Of a stretch of DNA of 12,991 nt, positions 5,095 to 11,269 are shown piece by piece. The stretch comes from Clostridia bacterium (GTDB taxonomy: Bacteria; Bacillota; DSM-521; Neomoorellales; Neomoorellaceae): positions 1 to 12,991 of the forward strand of contig JAAYGJ010000244.1 in the NCBI GenBank assembly GCA_012727745.1. Direction: 5' to 3'. The notes under the pieces were generated by a model. The model ran no database searches and was not told where the DNA came from. It saw nothing but the letters and a program-made list of their open reading frames with translations. A program made the position numbers and the translations under genes. How positions within the stretch are numbered: the first letter of the stretch is position 1; the number at the start of each line of letters is the position of its first letter.

Positions 5095-6141
5095 ATGACT
5101 GAGCATAATAAGCTCCGGCTCACACAATTGTCCTGCAGCGCTGGTTGAGCAGCCAAGCTGGGTCCGGGGACCCTTAAGCAGATCCTGTATTATTTACCGG
5201 TAATGGACCATCCTGACCTTCTGGTGGGGATGAATAGCATCGACGATGCCGGCGTTTATAAGTTAGACCAGGAGCGTGCTCTTATTCAGACGATAGACTT
5301 TTTTACCCCTATTGTCGATGACCCTTACCTTTATGGCCAGATAGCAGCAGCCAACGCTTTAAGCGATGTCTATGCAATGGGGGGACAGCCGCTGACGGTG
5401 CTGAACCTGGTGGCCTTCCCCAGTAAAAAGCTGGATATTAACGTCCTGGGTGAAATCCTACGGGGCGGCGCTGACAAAATAATGGAAGCCGGTGCCGTTC
5501 TGGTGGGTGGCCACAGTATCGAGGATGAGGAGCCCAAATACGGACTGGCCGTAACGGGCATTGCTCACCCTGACAAAATAATTACCAACTGTGCTGCCAG
5601 GCCGGGGGACAGGCTAATTATAACCAAACCCCTGGGTACAGGAATTATTGCCACGGCTATTAAGGCGGAGATGGCCGCGCCGGAACAGGAAAAAGAAGCA
5701 AGTCGTTGGATGGCCACCCTCAACCGGGAAGCGGCAGCAGCCATGGTATCTATCGGCGTCCATGCCTGTACCGATATTACCGGCTTTGGGCTGCTGGGAC
5801 ATGCCCATGAAATGGCCAAGGGCAGTGGCGTTAATCTGGTTATTGATTCTGCTTCTCTTCCTGTTTTGCCCGGTGCGAGAGAAAACGCTGCTCTGGGGTT
5901 GGTACCCGGGGGAGCATATAATAACCGGCGCTATCTTGAAGATGAAGTTACTATTGCCGATGGGGTGCCTGATGAGTTGCGGGATATTCTCTATGATCCC
6001 CAGACCTCAGGGGGGTTATTGATAGCTGTCGCAGCCGCTAAAACGGACGACCTTATGGCGGCGTTGTTTGACCGGGGAGTTACAGCAGCCAGGGTAATCG
6101 GCGAAGTAGTACCCGGGCCGGGAAAAATTATAGTAAGATGA
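5095..6141 (+). CDS. selD: Selenide, water dikinase (selenophosphate synthetase), selenocysteine-containing
   Basis: 348-residue SelD, close to the E. coli length of 347, once the TGA at 5146-5148 is read as selenocysteine (codon 18). It makes selenophosphate from selenide and ATP, the selenium donor for selenocysteine and selenouridine. ATG 5095 has AGGGGGGTG at 5081-5089. The N-terminus LRLTQLSCSAG-U-AAK aligns with E. coli LTQYSHGAG-C-GCK, so U18 falls on catalytic Cys17; the second E. coli Cys (19) is Ala here. Further motifs are SIDDAGVY, QTIDFFTPIVDDP, NALSDVYAMGG, GGHSIEDEEPKYGLAVTG, TDITGFGLLGH and DPQTSGGLL. If TGA were treated as a stop, the ORF would start near ATG 5203 and lose the catalytic residue and glycine-rich N-terminus. 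A SECIS-like hairpin follows the TGA. It converges on the patatin-like gene. Confidence 0.93.
5157..5179 (+). promoter_or_regulatory. SECIS-like hairpin in selD
   Basis: GCT (5157-5159) plus GGGTC (5160-5164) pair with GACCC (5169-5173) and AGC (5177-5179), leaving a TTA bulge (5174-5176) and a CGGG apical loop (5165-5168). The loop starts 17 nt after the TGA and has G in its second position, as expected for a bacterial SECIS bound by SelB. It lies entirely in coding sequence, as bacterial SECIS elements must. Confidence 0.75.
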
Positions 6142-6168
6142 ATTAGAGATAAAGTTTTGCACGACCAG

Positions 6169-6207
6169 AAAAGGGCCGCTTGCCTTTGCAGGGCCGGCTC
6201 TTTTTTT
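6169..6207. terminator. Bidirectional terminator between selD and the patatin-like gene
   Basis: AAAAGGGCCG (6169-6178) pairs with CGGCTCTTTT (6195-6204) over ten positions, with one G-U wobble. On the plus strand a run of seven Ts (6201-6207) ends selD transcription. On the minus strand the tail reads CCCTTTT, which can serve the convergent gene. The T-run overlaps the patatin-like stop codon (6206-6208). Confidence 0.8.
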
Positions 6208-7027
6208 ATGAGGTCAATAATTGTTGAATGCGTTTGAGATTGCGCTGGGTTTCGGCAATGCCGCTGCTTATCAAATTGGCGAACTGGCTTATATCCCAGG
6301 CAGCGACCGGCTTTTTTACTGGCTGCAGGACCAGGTCGGCATGCTGTTTTAATGTAAGGGCGGTATTACGGCGTCCCATAATATCCAGACTCTGGAGTAT
6401 TACCTCGCCCGCATGACTGAAACTACGGCTGGGGACGCCACCCCCGAGATCAACGGCAATTACTTTGTCCGCTCCCAGGCAACGGGTAATATCGGCGGGT
6501 ACATTATCCGTTAAACCGCCGTCGACCAGCAGGCGCGAGCCAATTTTAAAAGGAGCAAAAATTACCGGAACAGAGATACTGGCCCTGACTGCCTGCCAGA
6601 CCGGCACATCGCCGCCCAGGACCATATCGGGAGGCAGGGGTTTAAGCGGCTGTCCATTAGTATAGACAACTGTCTCCCCGCTGACCAGGTCGCAGGCGAC
6701 AGCAGCTGTGAGTGTGTGCAGGTCTGCAAAAGTGCGGTTTCCCAGCGTGCGCTTGAGCAGATTTTCAACTGTGCCGCCGTTAATAAAACCTAAGGGCATG
6801 CCGGTAAAACGGTAGTTATCCAGATTAAAGGCATTATAGAGGGGGAGAGTAGTTATGGAATTTACCAGCGGCAAAAGTCCGGCGCTATAAAGGGCAGCAG
6901 CAATGGAACCGGCACTGGTACCGACGACAATATCAGGTTTAATGCCGTTCTCTACCAGAGTTTTTAAAACGCCGAGGTGGGCTGCTCCTTTTAGCCCTCC
7001 GCCTCCTAAAGCGAGGCCAAGGCGCAT
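6206..7027 (-). CDS. Patatin-like phospholipase family protein (RssA/YqhO type)
   Basis: 273-aa cytosolic serine hydrolase of the patatin family. The oxyanion-hole motif is GGGGLKG at residues 8-14, the nucleophile elbow is GTSAG with Ser38, and the catalytic Asp169 is in the DGG motif (VDGGLTDNVP). So a Ser-Asp dyad is complete. Close relatives (RssA, YqhO) are small single-domain proteins of this size without membrane spans. Their physiological lipid substrate is mostly unknown. The start is ATG (7025-7027 on the minus strand), with a very good AAGGAGG site 7 nt upstream. It is transcribed divergently from sigK and convergently to selD, so it is a one-gene unit. No -10/-35 pair is convincing upstream. 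Confidence 0.92.
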   Translation of the reverse strand: MRLGLALGGGGLKGAAHLGVLKTLVENGIKPDIVVGTSAGSIAAALYSAGLLPLVNSITTLPLYNAFNLDNYRFTGMPLGFINGGTVENLLKRTLGNRTFADLHTLTAAVACDLVSGETVVYTNGQPLKPLPPDMVLGGDVPVWQAVRASISVPVIFAPFKIGSRLLVDGGLTDNVPADITRCLGADKVIAVDLGGGVPSRSFSHAGEVILQSLDIMGRRNTALTLKQHADLVLQPVKKPVAAWDISQFANLISSGIAETQRNLKRIQQLLTS

Positions 7028-7090
7028 AAAAATGCCTCCTTAAGTTCACTTTTATTTCTGAGAGGGGCTGAACTCGCCAATGTTATTCTC

Positions 7091-7114
7091 AGCAGATTGC
7101 TAGCAGGTTGCTAG
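7091..7114. repeat. 11-bp tandem repeat next to a TATAAT hexamer
   Basis: AGCAG-A-TTGCTAG (7091-7103) and AGCAG-G-TTGCTAG (7102-7114) share 12 of 13 bases and overlap by two, a period of 11 bp or about one helical turn. The second copy ends one base before TATAAT (7116-7121). This spacing is typical of a protein-binding site occupied on one face of the helix. The regulator is unknown. Confidence 0.6.
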
Positions 7115-7225
7115 ATATAATATGTAGGGGTGGTTTTATATGTGTGCTTAATTTCTATAATTTAAGGCGTTAGCACCGCGACATTTTTGCCCAAAAATTG
7201 TTACCGGGAATAGTTATGGGACTGG

Positions 7226-7255
7226 CACCGTCATAGCTAAACTTCCATATACATA
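7226..7255 (+). promoter_or_regulatory. Candidate sigma-K-type promoter of sigK
   Basis: CACC (7226-7229) matches the sigma-K -35 element (mACm). CATA (7246-7249) follows after 16 nt and begins CATATACATA, close to the sigma-K -10 (CATAnnnTA), though the terminal TA is displaced by one base. Transcription would begin near 7260. Autoregulation of sigK by sigma-K is known in Bacillus. Confidence 0.35.
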
Positions 7256-7272
7256 GATGGTACAAAACCATC
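7256..7272 (+). promoter_or_regulatory. Small hairpin before the sigK ribosome binding site
   Basis: GATGGT (7256-7261) and ACCATC (7267-7272) form a perfect 6-bp stem with an ACAAA loop. It is directly followed by the palindrome CTGCGCAG (7273-7280), which overlaps the AGGAGGT ribosome binding site (7279-7285). It may stabilise the 5' end or tune translation. It has no U-tract and is not a terminator. Confidence 0.5.
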
Positions 7273-7291
7273 CTGCGCAGGAGGTATAGTT

Positions 7292-7999
7292 ATGGCAGCT
7301 AGTTTTGTGGCTTTGCTGGCTCTTTCAGTTTTAAAAGGCATAAGTTTGTTGCTTTCCTACATCGCCAATAACGCCTTTCCCATGCCATTAAGTGAGGAGG
7401 AAGAACAAAGATACCTGGAGCGCTGGCAAAAAGGAGAACAGGCTGCTCGCAATATTCTTATTGAACATAATTTACGCCTGGTAGCCCATATAACGAAAAA
7501 GTTCGAAAACACTGGCGAAGATACTGAGGATTTGATATCTATCGGTACGGTGGGGTTAATTAAGGCTATCAATACTTATAATCTAAACAAAGGCACCAAA
7601 CTGGCCACTTATGCGGCCCGCTGCATCGAAAACGAGATATTAATGCATTTGCGGGCAATGAAAAAGACACGGGGCGAGGTCTCTATCTATGAGCCGATAG
7701 GAGTTGATAAAGAAGGCAATGAAATCAGTCTGATTGATGTTCTGGGTTCGGAGCAGGATATTGCGGAAATGGTAGAAAGCAATTTTGAACGGCAAAATAT
7801 CAGGAAGAAAATAAATGCCCTTAGCCCCCGGGAGAAAAAGGTGCTGGAAATGCGATACGGTTTGGCCCGCAATTTTAGCCGAACCCAGCGCGAGATAGCC
7901 CGTAAGATGGGTATTTCCCGTTCCTATGTTTCGCGGATCGAGAAAAAGGCAATCCAGAAGTTGTTAAAAGAACTGAAGGCAGAGGAATGCACCATGTAA
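7292..7999 (+). CDS. sigK: RNA polymerase sporulation sigma factor, pro-sigma-K
   Basis: 235-aa sigma factor that directs late mother-cell transcription during sporulation. The hydrophobic N-terminus (residues 1-22, ending ISLLLS) is the pro-sequence. The mature start by analogy with B. subtilis is Tyr23 in YIANNAFPMPL, cleaved by the SpoIVFB intramembrane protease. Region 2 is highly conserved: IEHNLRLVAHI, KKFENTGEDTEDLISIGTVG, and GTKLATYAARCIENEILMHL. PIGVDKEGNEISLIDVLGSE follows, and the region 4.2 helix-turn-helix is TQREIARKMGISRSYVSRIE (about 198-217). The gene is uninterrupted, with no skin-type insertion. ATG 7292 has an excellent AGGAGGT site at 7279-7285. It stands alone between a regulated upstream region and the terminator at 8118-8150. 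Retention of the pro-sequence implies SpoIVFB-type control. Confidence 0.96.
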   Translation: MAASFVALLALSVLKGISLLLSYIANNAFPMPLSEEEEQRYLERWQKGEQAARNILIEHNLRLVAHITKKFENTGEDTEDLISIGTVGLIKAINTYNLNKGTKLATYAARCIENEILMHLRAMKKTRGEVSIYEPIGVDKEGNEISLIDVLGSEQDIAEMVESNFERQNIRKKINALSPREKKVLEMRYGLARNFSRTQREIARKMGISRSYVSRIEKKAIQKLLKELKAEECTM

Positions 8000-8117
8000 A
8001 AATAAAACCTCGTTAAGCAGGTATAAAAAATAAAGATACAGTTCAGGCTATTTTCGGGAGGAAACAAGAGTACCTCGAGGTTGGCAGTTTACCCAAAAGT
8101 TAAAGGATTTTTGTTAC

Positions 8118-8150
8118 TACCGGGCAGAAATAATGCGCCTGGTATTTTTT
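8118..8150 (+). terminator. Rho-independent terminator between sigK and yqeG
   Basis: TACCGGGC (8118-8125) pairs with GCCTGGTA (8137-8144), eight positions with one G-U. A run of six Ts (8145-8150) follows. It sits 118 nt after the sigK stop. The intervening 8000-8117 contains a 10-bp palindrome, ACCTCGAGGT (8072-8081), but no credible gene. Confidence 0.75.
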
Positions 8151-8151
8151 A

Positions 8152-8160
8152 TGGTATAAT
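8152..8160 (+). promoter_or_regulatory. Extended -10 promoter for yqeG-aro
   Basis: TGGTATAAT is a perfect extended -10 (TG-n-TATAAT), centred in the palindrome GGTATAATACC (8153-8163). Transcription would start near 8167, about 23 nt before the yqeG ATG. Any -35 region would overlap the sigK terminator stem, and none resembles TTGACA. It could drive yqeG and the whole aro run. Confidence 0.6.
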
Positions 8161-8189
8161 ACCTGTAAGCTTTTGACTTGGGGTGGATT

Positions 8190-8702
8190 ATGCATAAACT
8201 ATTGCAACCCGACCTGTACGTACGCTTCCTTGACGATATACCTCTGGCAGAATTAAAAAACCGGGGTATCAGGGGTTTGTTGATTGATCTGGATAATACG
8301 GTCACAGAATGGGGGCGGGCAACCCTCAGGCCGGAAGTGGAGGCATGGTTTGCCGGTTTGAAAGAACATGGCCTCAAGGCCTGCCTGGTATCTAATAACA
8401 GTGGCAGGCGAGTTCAAACAGTAGCTGCCAATCTTGGCATTCCGGCCATTTCGCGAGCGGGGAAACCGCGGCGACGGGCATTCCGGAAAGCTATAGCCCT
8501 CCTAGGAACCGGGGTAAGGGATACTGCCGTCATCGGCGACCAGGTTTTGACCGATGTCCTGGGGGGTAAGCGCCTGGGATTATACACGGTGCTGGTTATG
8601 CCCATAAACAGCCGCGAATTTATTGGCACCAGGCTGGTGCGGCAGGTGGAAAAATTGATCACCAGACGCTTTGTCCTCAGTGACCTGAAAAGCAGTGAGT
8701 AG
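8190..8702 (+). CDS. yqeG: YqeG-family HAD-IIIA phosphatase
   Basis: 170-aa haloacid dehalogenase-superfamily phosphatase of the YqeG type, cytosolic. The HAD motifs are in order: DLDNT with Asp33 and Asp35 (motif I), VSNNSGRR with Ser68 (motif II), Lys92 in the RAGKPRRRAF segment (motif III) and IGDQVLTDVLGGKRLG with Asp117 and Asp122 (motif IV). So it should be catalytically competent. Its natural substrate is not known. ATG 8190 is preferred: it gives MHKLLQPDLY, as in B. subtilis YqeG, with GGGGTGG at 8180-8186. An in-frame TTG 8178 just precedes that site. In Bacillus yqeG also lies upstream of the shikimate dehydrogenase gene. Here aroE begins 12 nt after the yqeG stop. Confidence 0.94.
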   Translation: MHKLLQPDLYVRFLDDIPLAELKNRGIRGLLIDLDNTVTEWGRATLRPEVEAWFAGLKEHGLKACLVSNNSGRRVQTVAANLGIPAISRAGKPRRRAFRKAIALLGTGVRDTAVIGDQVLTDVLGGKRLGLYTVLVMPINSREFIGTRLVRQVEKLITRRFVLSDLKSSE

Positions 8703-8714
8703 GCGGGAGGGGAA

Positions 8715-9569
8715 ATGCGACCTTTAAAAGCTTCAACTGGCCTAGTGTGCCTGCTGGGTTACCCGGTGGAGCATTCCCGCTCACCGGAAATTCATAATGC
8801 GGCTTTTGCCGCTGCCGGGTCAGATTTGGTTTACCTGGCTTTTGCCGTTCCGCCTGACCTGCTGGCTGCTGCTGTAGAGGGTATCAGGGCCCTGGGACTA
8901 CGGGGTGCCAATGTGACCGTACCCCATAAACAGGCAGTAATGGAACATATTGACGCAGTAGACCAGCTGGCAGCTCGCATAGGGGCAGTTAACACGATAG
9001 TTAATCGCAACGGCTGTCTTAAAGGATATAACACCGACAGCTGCGGTTTCCTAACCTCCCTTACTGAACAGGGGTTCAACCCGCAGGGCAAAAATGTGCT
9101 TGTCCTGGGCGCGGGCGGTGCAGCCCGGGCCATAACTTTTGCCCTGCTTGAGGCAGGCTGTAAGCGGCTAATCATCGCCAACCGCAAGCGGGAGAAAGCT
9201 GAAGCCCTGGCAGCAGCCCTGGCAGCTTATGGCGTTTCTCCGGAGGCCTGCAGCCTGACCGGTCCCGAACTTGCTGCCAGGCTGCCTGAGGTTGAACTAG
9301 TAGTGAACGCCACTAGCGTTGGTATGTGGCCCGAGCAAGAGAATACTCCCCTGCCTCCCAGCTGGCTGCAAGCCGGGCAGTGGGTATATGACCTGGTTTA
9401 TACTCCCCGGGAGACCAGGCTGCTGCGAGAAGCGCGGCAGCGAGGTTGTCATACATTAAGCGGGTTAAGCATGCTCCTTCATCAGGGGGCTAAAGCATTT
9501 GAACTATGGACTGGAGTTCCGGCGCCGCTGGCAGTAATGCGGCAGGTGCTGGAAAGAAGTGAAAAATAA
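8715..9569 (+). CDS. aroE: Shikimate dehydrogenase (NADP+)
   Basis: 284-aa enzyme reducing 3-dehydroshikimate to shikimate with NADPH, the fourth step of the shikimate pathway. Substrate-domain motifs are GYPVEHSRSPEIHN (15-28), NVTVPHK with catalytic Lys72, GAVNTIV and YNTDSCGF with Asp108. The Rossmann nucleotide-binding loop is VLGAGGAARAI (130-140), and NRKREK at 156-161 is the basic NADP-phosphate clamp. NATSVGM and GLSMLLHQGAKAFELWTG complete the family pattern. All key residues are present and length is normal. ATG 8715 has a GGGAGGGG site. It is cotranscribed with yqeG (12-nt gap) and aroC (17-nt gap). Confidence 0.97.
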   Translation: MRPLKASTGLVCLLGYPVEHSRSPEIHNAAFAAAGSDLVYLAFAVPPDLLAAAVEGIRALGLRGANVTVPHKQAVMEHIDAVDQLAARIGAVNTIVNRNGCLKGYNTDSCGFLTSLTEQGFNPQGKNVLVLGAGGAARAITFALLEAGCKRLIIANRKREKAEALAAALAAYGVSPEACSLTGPELAARLPEVELVVNATSVGMWPEQENTPLPPSWLQAGQWVYDLVYTPRETRLLREARQRGCHTLSGLSMLLHQGAKAFELWTGVPAPLAVMRQVLERSEK

Positions 9570-9586
9570 TAGGGGGAATATCCAGT

Positions 9587-10738
9587 TTGTTACGTTTTCT
9601 TACAGCAGGGGAGTCCCACGGCCGGGGCTTAAGCATAATTATCGAAGGTTTGCCGGCGGGAATACCCCTGGATGCTGAAACAATAAACACCTGGCTGGCA
9701 CGCCGCCAGGGAGGTTACGGCCGCGGCGGGCGCATGAAAATTGAACATGACCGGGTGGAAATTCTGGCTGGTGTCCGGGGCGGCTTGACCTTGGGCAGTC
9801 CGGTGGCATTATATATTGCCAATCGTGACTGGGAAAACTGGCAGCAGATTATGGCTGCCGGCCGGGAAGCAAGTTCGGAACGAGCCCTTACCAGACCGCG
9901 TCCGGGCCATGCCGATTTAGCGGGCGGACTTAAATACCGCCAGCGGGACCTGCGCAATATCCTGGAGCGGGCCAGTGCCCGGGAAACTGCGGCCCGGGTG
10001 GCGGCGGGGGCGGTGGCTGCGGTGTTGCTGCAGGAGCTGGGTATCGAGATTGTCTATCACGTGCTGCAGATAGGCACGGTACGGCTGCAGCAGCAAGTGG
10101 AGTGGGAAACAGCCAAACAGGCCCTGGAATCGCCCGTCTACTGTGCTGATCCAGATACCAGCCAGGCTATGATAGACACTATAGCTGCGGCGCAGCAAAA
10201 AGGTGATACCCTGGGCGGGCTAGTAGAAGTGCTGGTACAGGGCTTACCCGCAGGGCTGGGTAGCCATGTGCACTGGGACCGGCGCCTGGACGGTTTGCTG
10301 GCTCAGGCTTTGATGAGTATTCCTGCCATTAAAGGGGTAGAGATCGGTGCCGGATTTGAACTGGCGGCTTTACCGGGGAGCCAGGCTCACGACGCGATCG
10401 GTTATCAGGAGGGATGCGGTTTTTACCGTCATACAAATCGTGCCGGCGGCCTGGAGGGTGGTATGACCAACGGGGAAATGCTGGTCCTGCGGGCTGCCAT
10501 GAAACCGATCCCTACCTTGAGGCAGCCTTTAGCCAGTGTGGATATTGTAACAAAAGAAGCAGTATCAGCAGGGGTTGAACGGTCTGACGTTTGTGCCGTC
10601 CCGGCGGCGGCAGTAATAGCAGGGGCGGCGGTGGCCTGGACCCTTGCCGGAGTTATATTACGCCAATTTGGCGGAGATCACCTTGCTGATCTCAAAGAAC
10701 GGCTGGCAGCTTACCGCTGCTATTTACAGCAAGGTTGA
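9587..10738 (+). CDS. aroC: Chorismate synthase
   Basis: 383-aa FMN-dependent enzyme that converts 5-enolpyruvylshikimate-3-phosphate to chorismate, the last common step to aromatic amino acids, folates and quinones. The start is TTG 9587, giving MLRFLTAGESHG, the conserved family N-terminus with His11. The ribosome binding site is AGGGGG at 9571-9576. Other signatures: GRGGRMKIEHD (46-55), RPRPGHADLAGGLKY with His108, RDLRNILERASARETAARVA (120-139), and the C-terminal GGMTNGEMLVLRAAMKPIPT region. Length and motifs are normal and nothing is missing. It belongs to the yqeG-aroE-aroC-aroK-aroB run, 17 nt after aroE and 9 nt before aroK. Confidence 0.97.
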   Translation: MLRFLTAGESHGRGLSIIIEGLPAGIPLDAETINTWLARRQGGYGRGGRMKIEHDRVEILAGVRGGLTLGSPVALYIANRDWENWQQIMAAGREASSERALTRPRPGHADLAGGLKYRQRDLRNILERASARETAARVAAGAVAAVLLQELGIEIVYHVLQIGTVRLQQQVEWETAKQALESPVYCADPDTSQAMIDTIAAAQQKGDTLGGLVEVLVQGLPAGLGSHVHWDRRLDGLLAQALMSIPAIKGVEIGAGFELAALPGSQAHDAIGYQEGCGFYRHTNRAGGLEGGMTNGEMLVLRAAMKPIPTLRQPLASVDIVTKEAVSAGVERSDVCAVPAAAVIAGAAVAWTLAGVILRQFGGDHLADLKERLAAYRCYLQQG

Positions 10739-10747
10739 GGTGAAAGG

Positions 10748-11269
10748 ATGCCTGACAATATCGTCCTGGTCGGCTTTATGGGTAGCGGGAAAAGTACCTG
10801 CGGGCGCATTCTGGCCGCTGACCTGGGATGGAAATTTATCGATACCGACGAGTTAATCGCAGCAGAGGCTGGCATGCCTGTCAAAGAGATTTTTGCCCGT
10901 CATAGCGAAGTCTATTTTCGTGCCCTGGAGCAGGAGACTGTGGCCAGGACTGTGACTTTCAGCCGGACAGTGATTGCAACCGGCGGAGGGGTTGTCCTTT
11001 CCCCTGTGAATGTACAGCATTTGCGGCAGGGAAACAAAGTGGTCTGGCTACAGGTAGATTTAGCAACTGCCCTGGCGCGCACCAGGACTACAGAGGAACG
11101 GCCCTTGCTGCAGGGGCAAAAGCCTGCGGATATTGCCAGGTTATGGCGACACCGGCAAAAATATTATCAATTCGCCGATCTATGGCTCAATACTGCTACC
11201 ATGTCCCCTGATGAGGTGGCGGCAGCGATTAAGGAGGCTTTAAAGCAGTGGCTGGCAGAGTTAAAGTAA
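10748..11269 (+). CDS. aroK: Shikimate kinase
   Basis: 173-aa P-loop kinase phosphorylating shikimate at O3 with ATP. The Walker A motif GFMGSGKST is at 9-17. The shikimate-binding residues are seen in IDTDELI (Asp32, Asp34), in YFRALE (Arg58) and in the GGGVVL strand at 79-84. The lid is TEERPLLQ. ATG 10748 lies just after a GAGGTGAAAGG stretch that serves as ribosome binding site. The end of the gene contains the AAGGAGG site and GTG start of aroB, which overlaps it by 22 nt, so the two proteins are probably made in a translationally coupled way. Confidence 0.96.
   Translation: MPDNIVLVGFMGSGKSTCGRILAADLGWKFIDTDELIAAEAGMPVKEIFARHSEVYFRALEQETVARTVTFSRTVIATGGGVVLSPVNVQHLRQGNKVVWLQVDLATALARTRTTEERPLLQGQKPADIARLWRHRQKYYQFADLWLNTATMSPDEVAAAIKEALKQWLAELK

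Larger units (their letters stand above)
7028..7291. other. 264-nt divergent intergenic region between the patatin-like gene and sigK
   Basis: Contents in order: a 6-bp inverted repeat, AGTTCA (7043-7048) with TGAACT (7069-7074), next to the patatin-like ribosome binding site; an 11-bp tandem repeat (7091-7114); TATAAT hexamers at 7116-7121 and 7156-7161, neither with a clear -35; a 16-bp inverted repeat, ATTTTTG-CC-CAAAAAT (7183-7198); a candidate sigma-K promoter (7226-7255); and a hairpin (7256-7272) just before the sigK ribosome binding site. No ORF of note is present. The density of small symmetric elements suggests regulated, developmentally timed transcription. Confidence 0.6.

Noticed and set aside
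5203..6141. selD starting at ATG 5203 as a complete 312-aa protein
   Set aside because: This start removes the catalytic Cys/Sec and the conserved glycine-rich N-terminus, has no good ribosome binding site, and leaves a clear SelD N-terminal sequence and SECIS-like hairpin unexplained upstream.
7226..7255. Sigma-E promoter for sigK
   Set aside because: TCATAGC (7231-7237) and a TATACA-like element are present, but they are only about 10 nt apart instead of the expected 13-15.
8081..8176. A 31-codon ORF (TTG start) between sigK and yqeG
   Set aside because: It runs through the terminator hairpin and the extended -10 promoter and has a weak start. Coding there is very unlikely.
9917..10198. 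Long antisense frames within aroC, aroE and aroB
   Set aside because: The sense genes have complete family motifs throughout. The antisense products look like low-complexity shadows.
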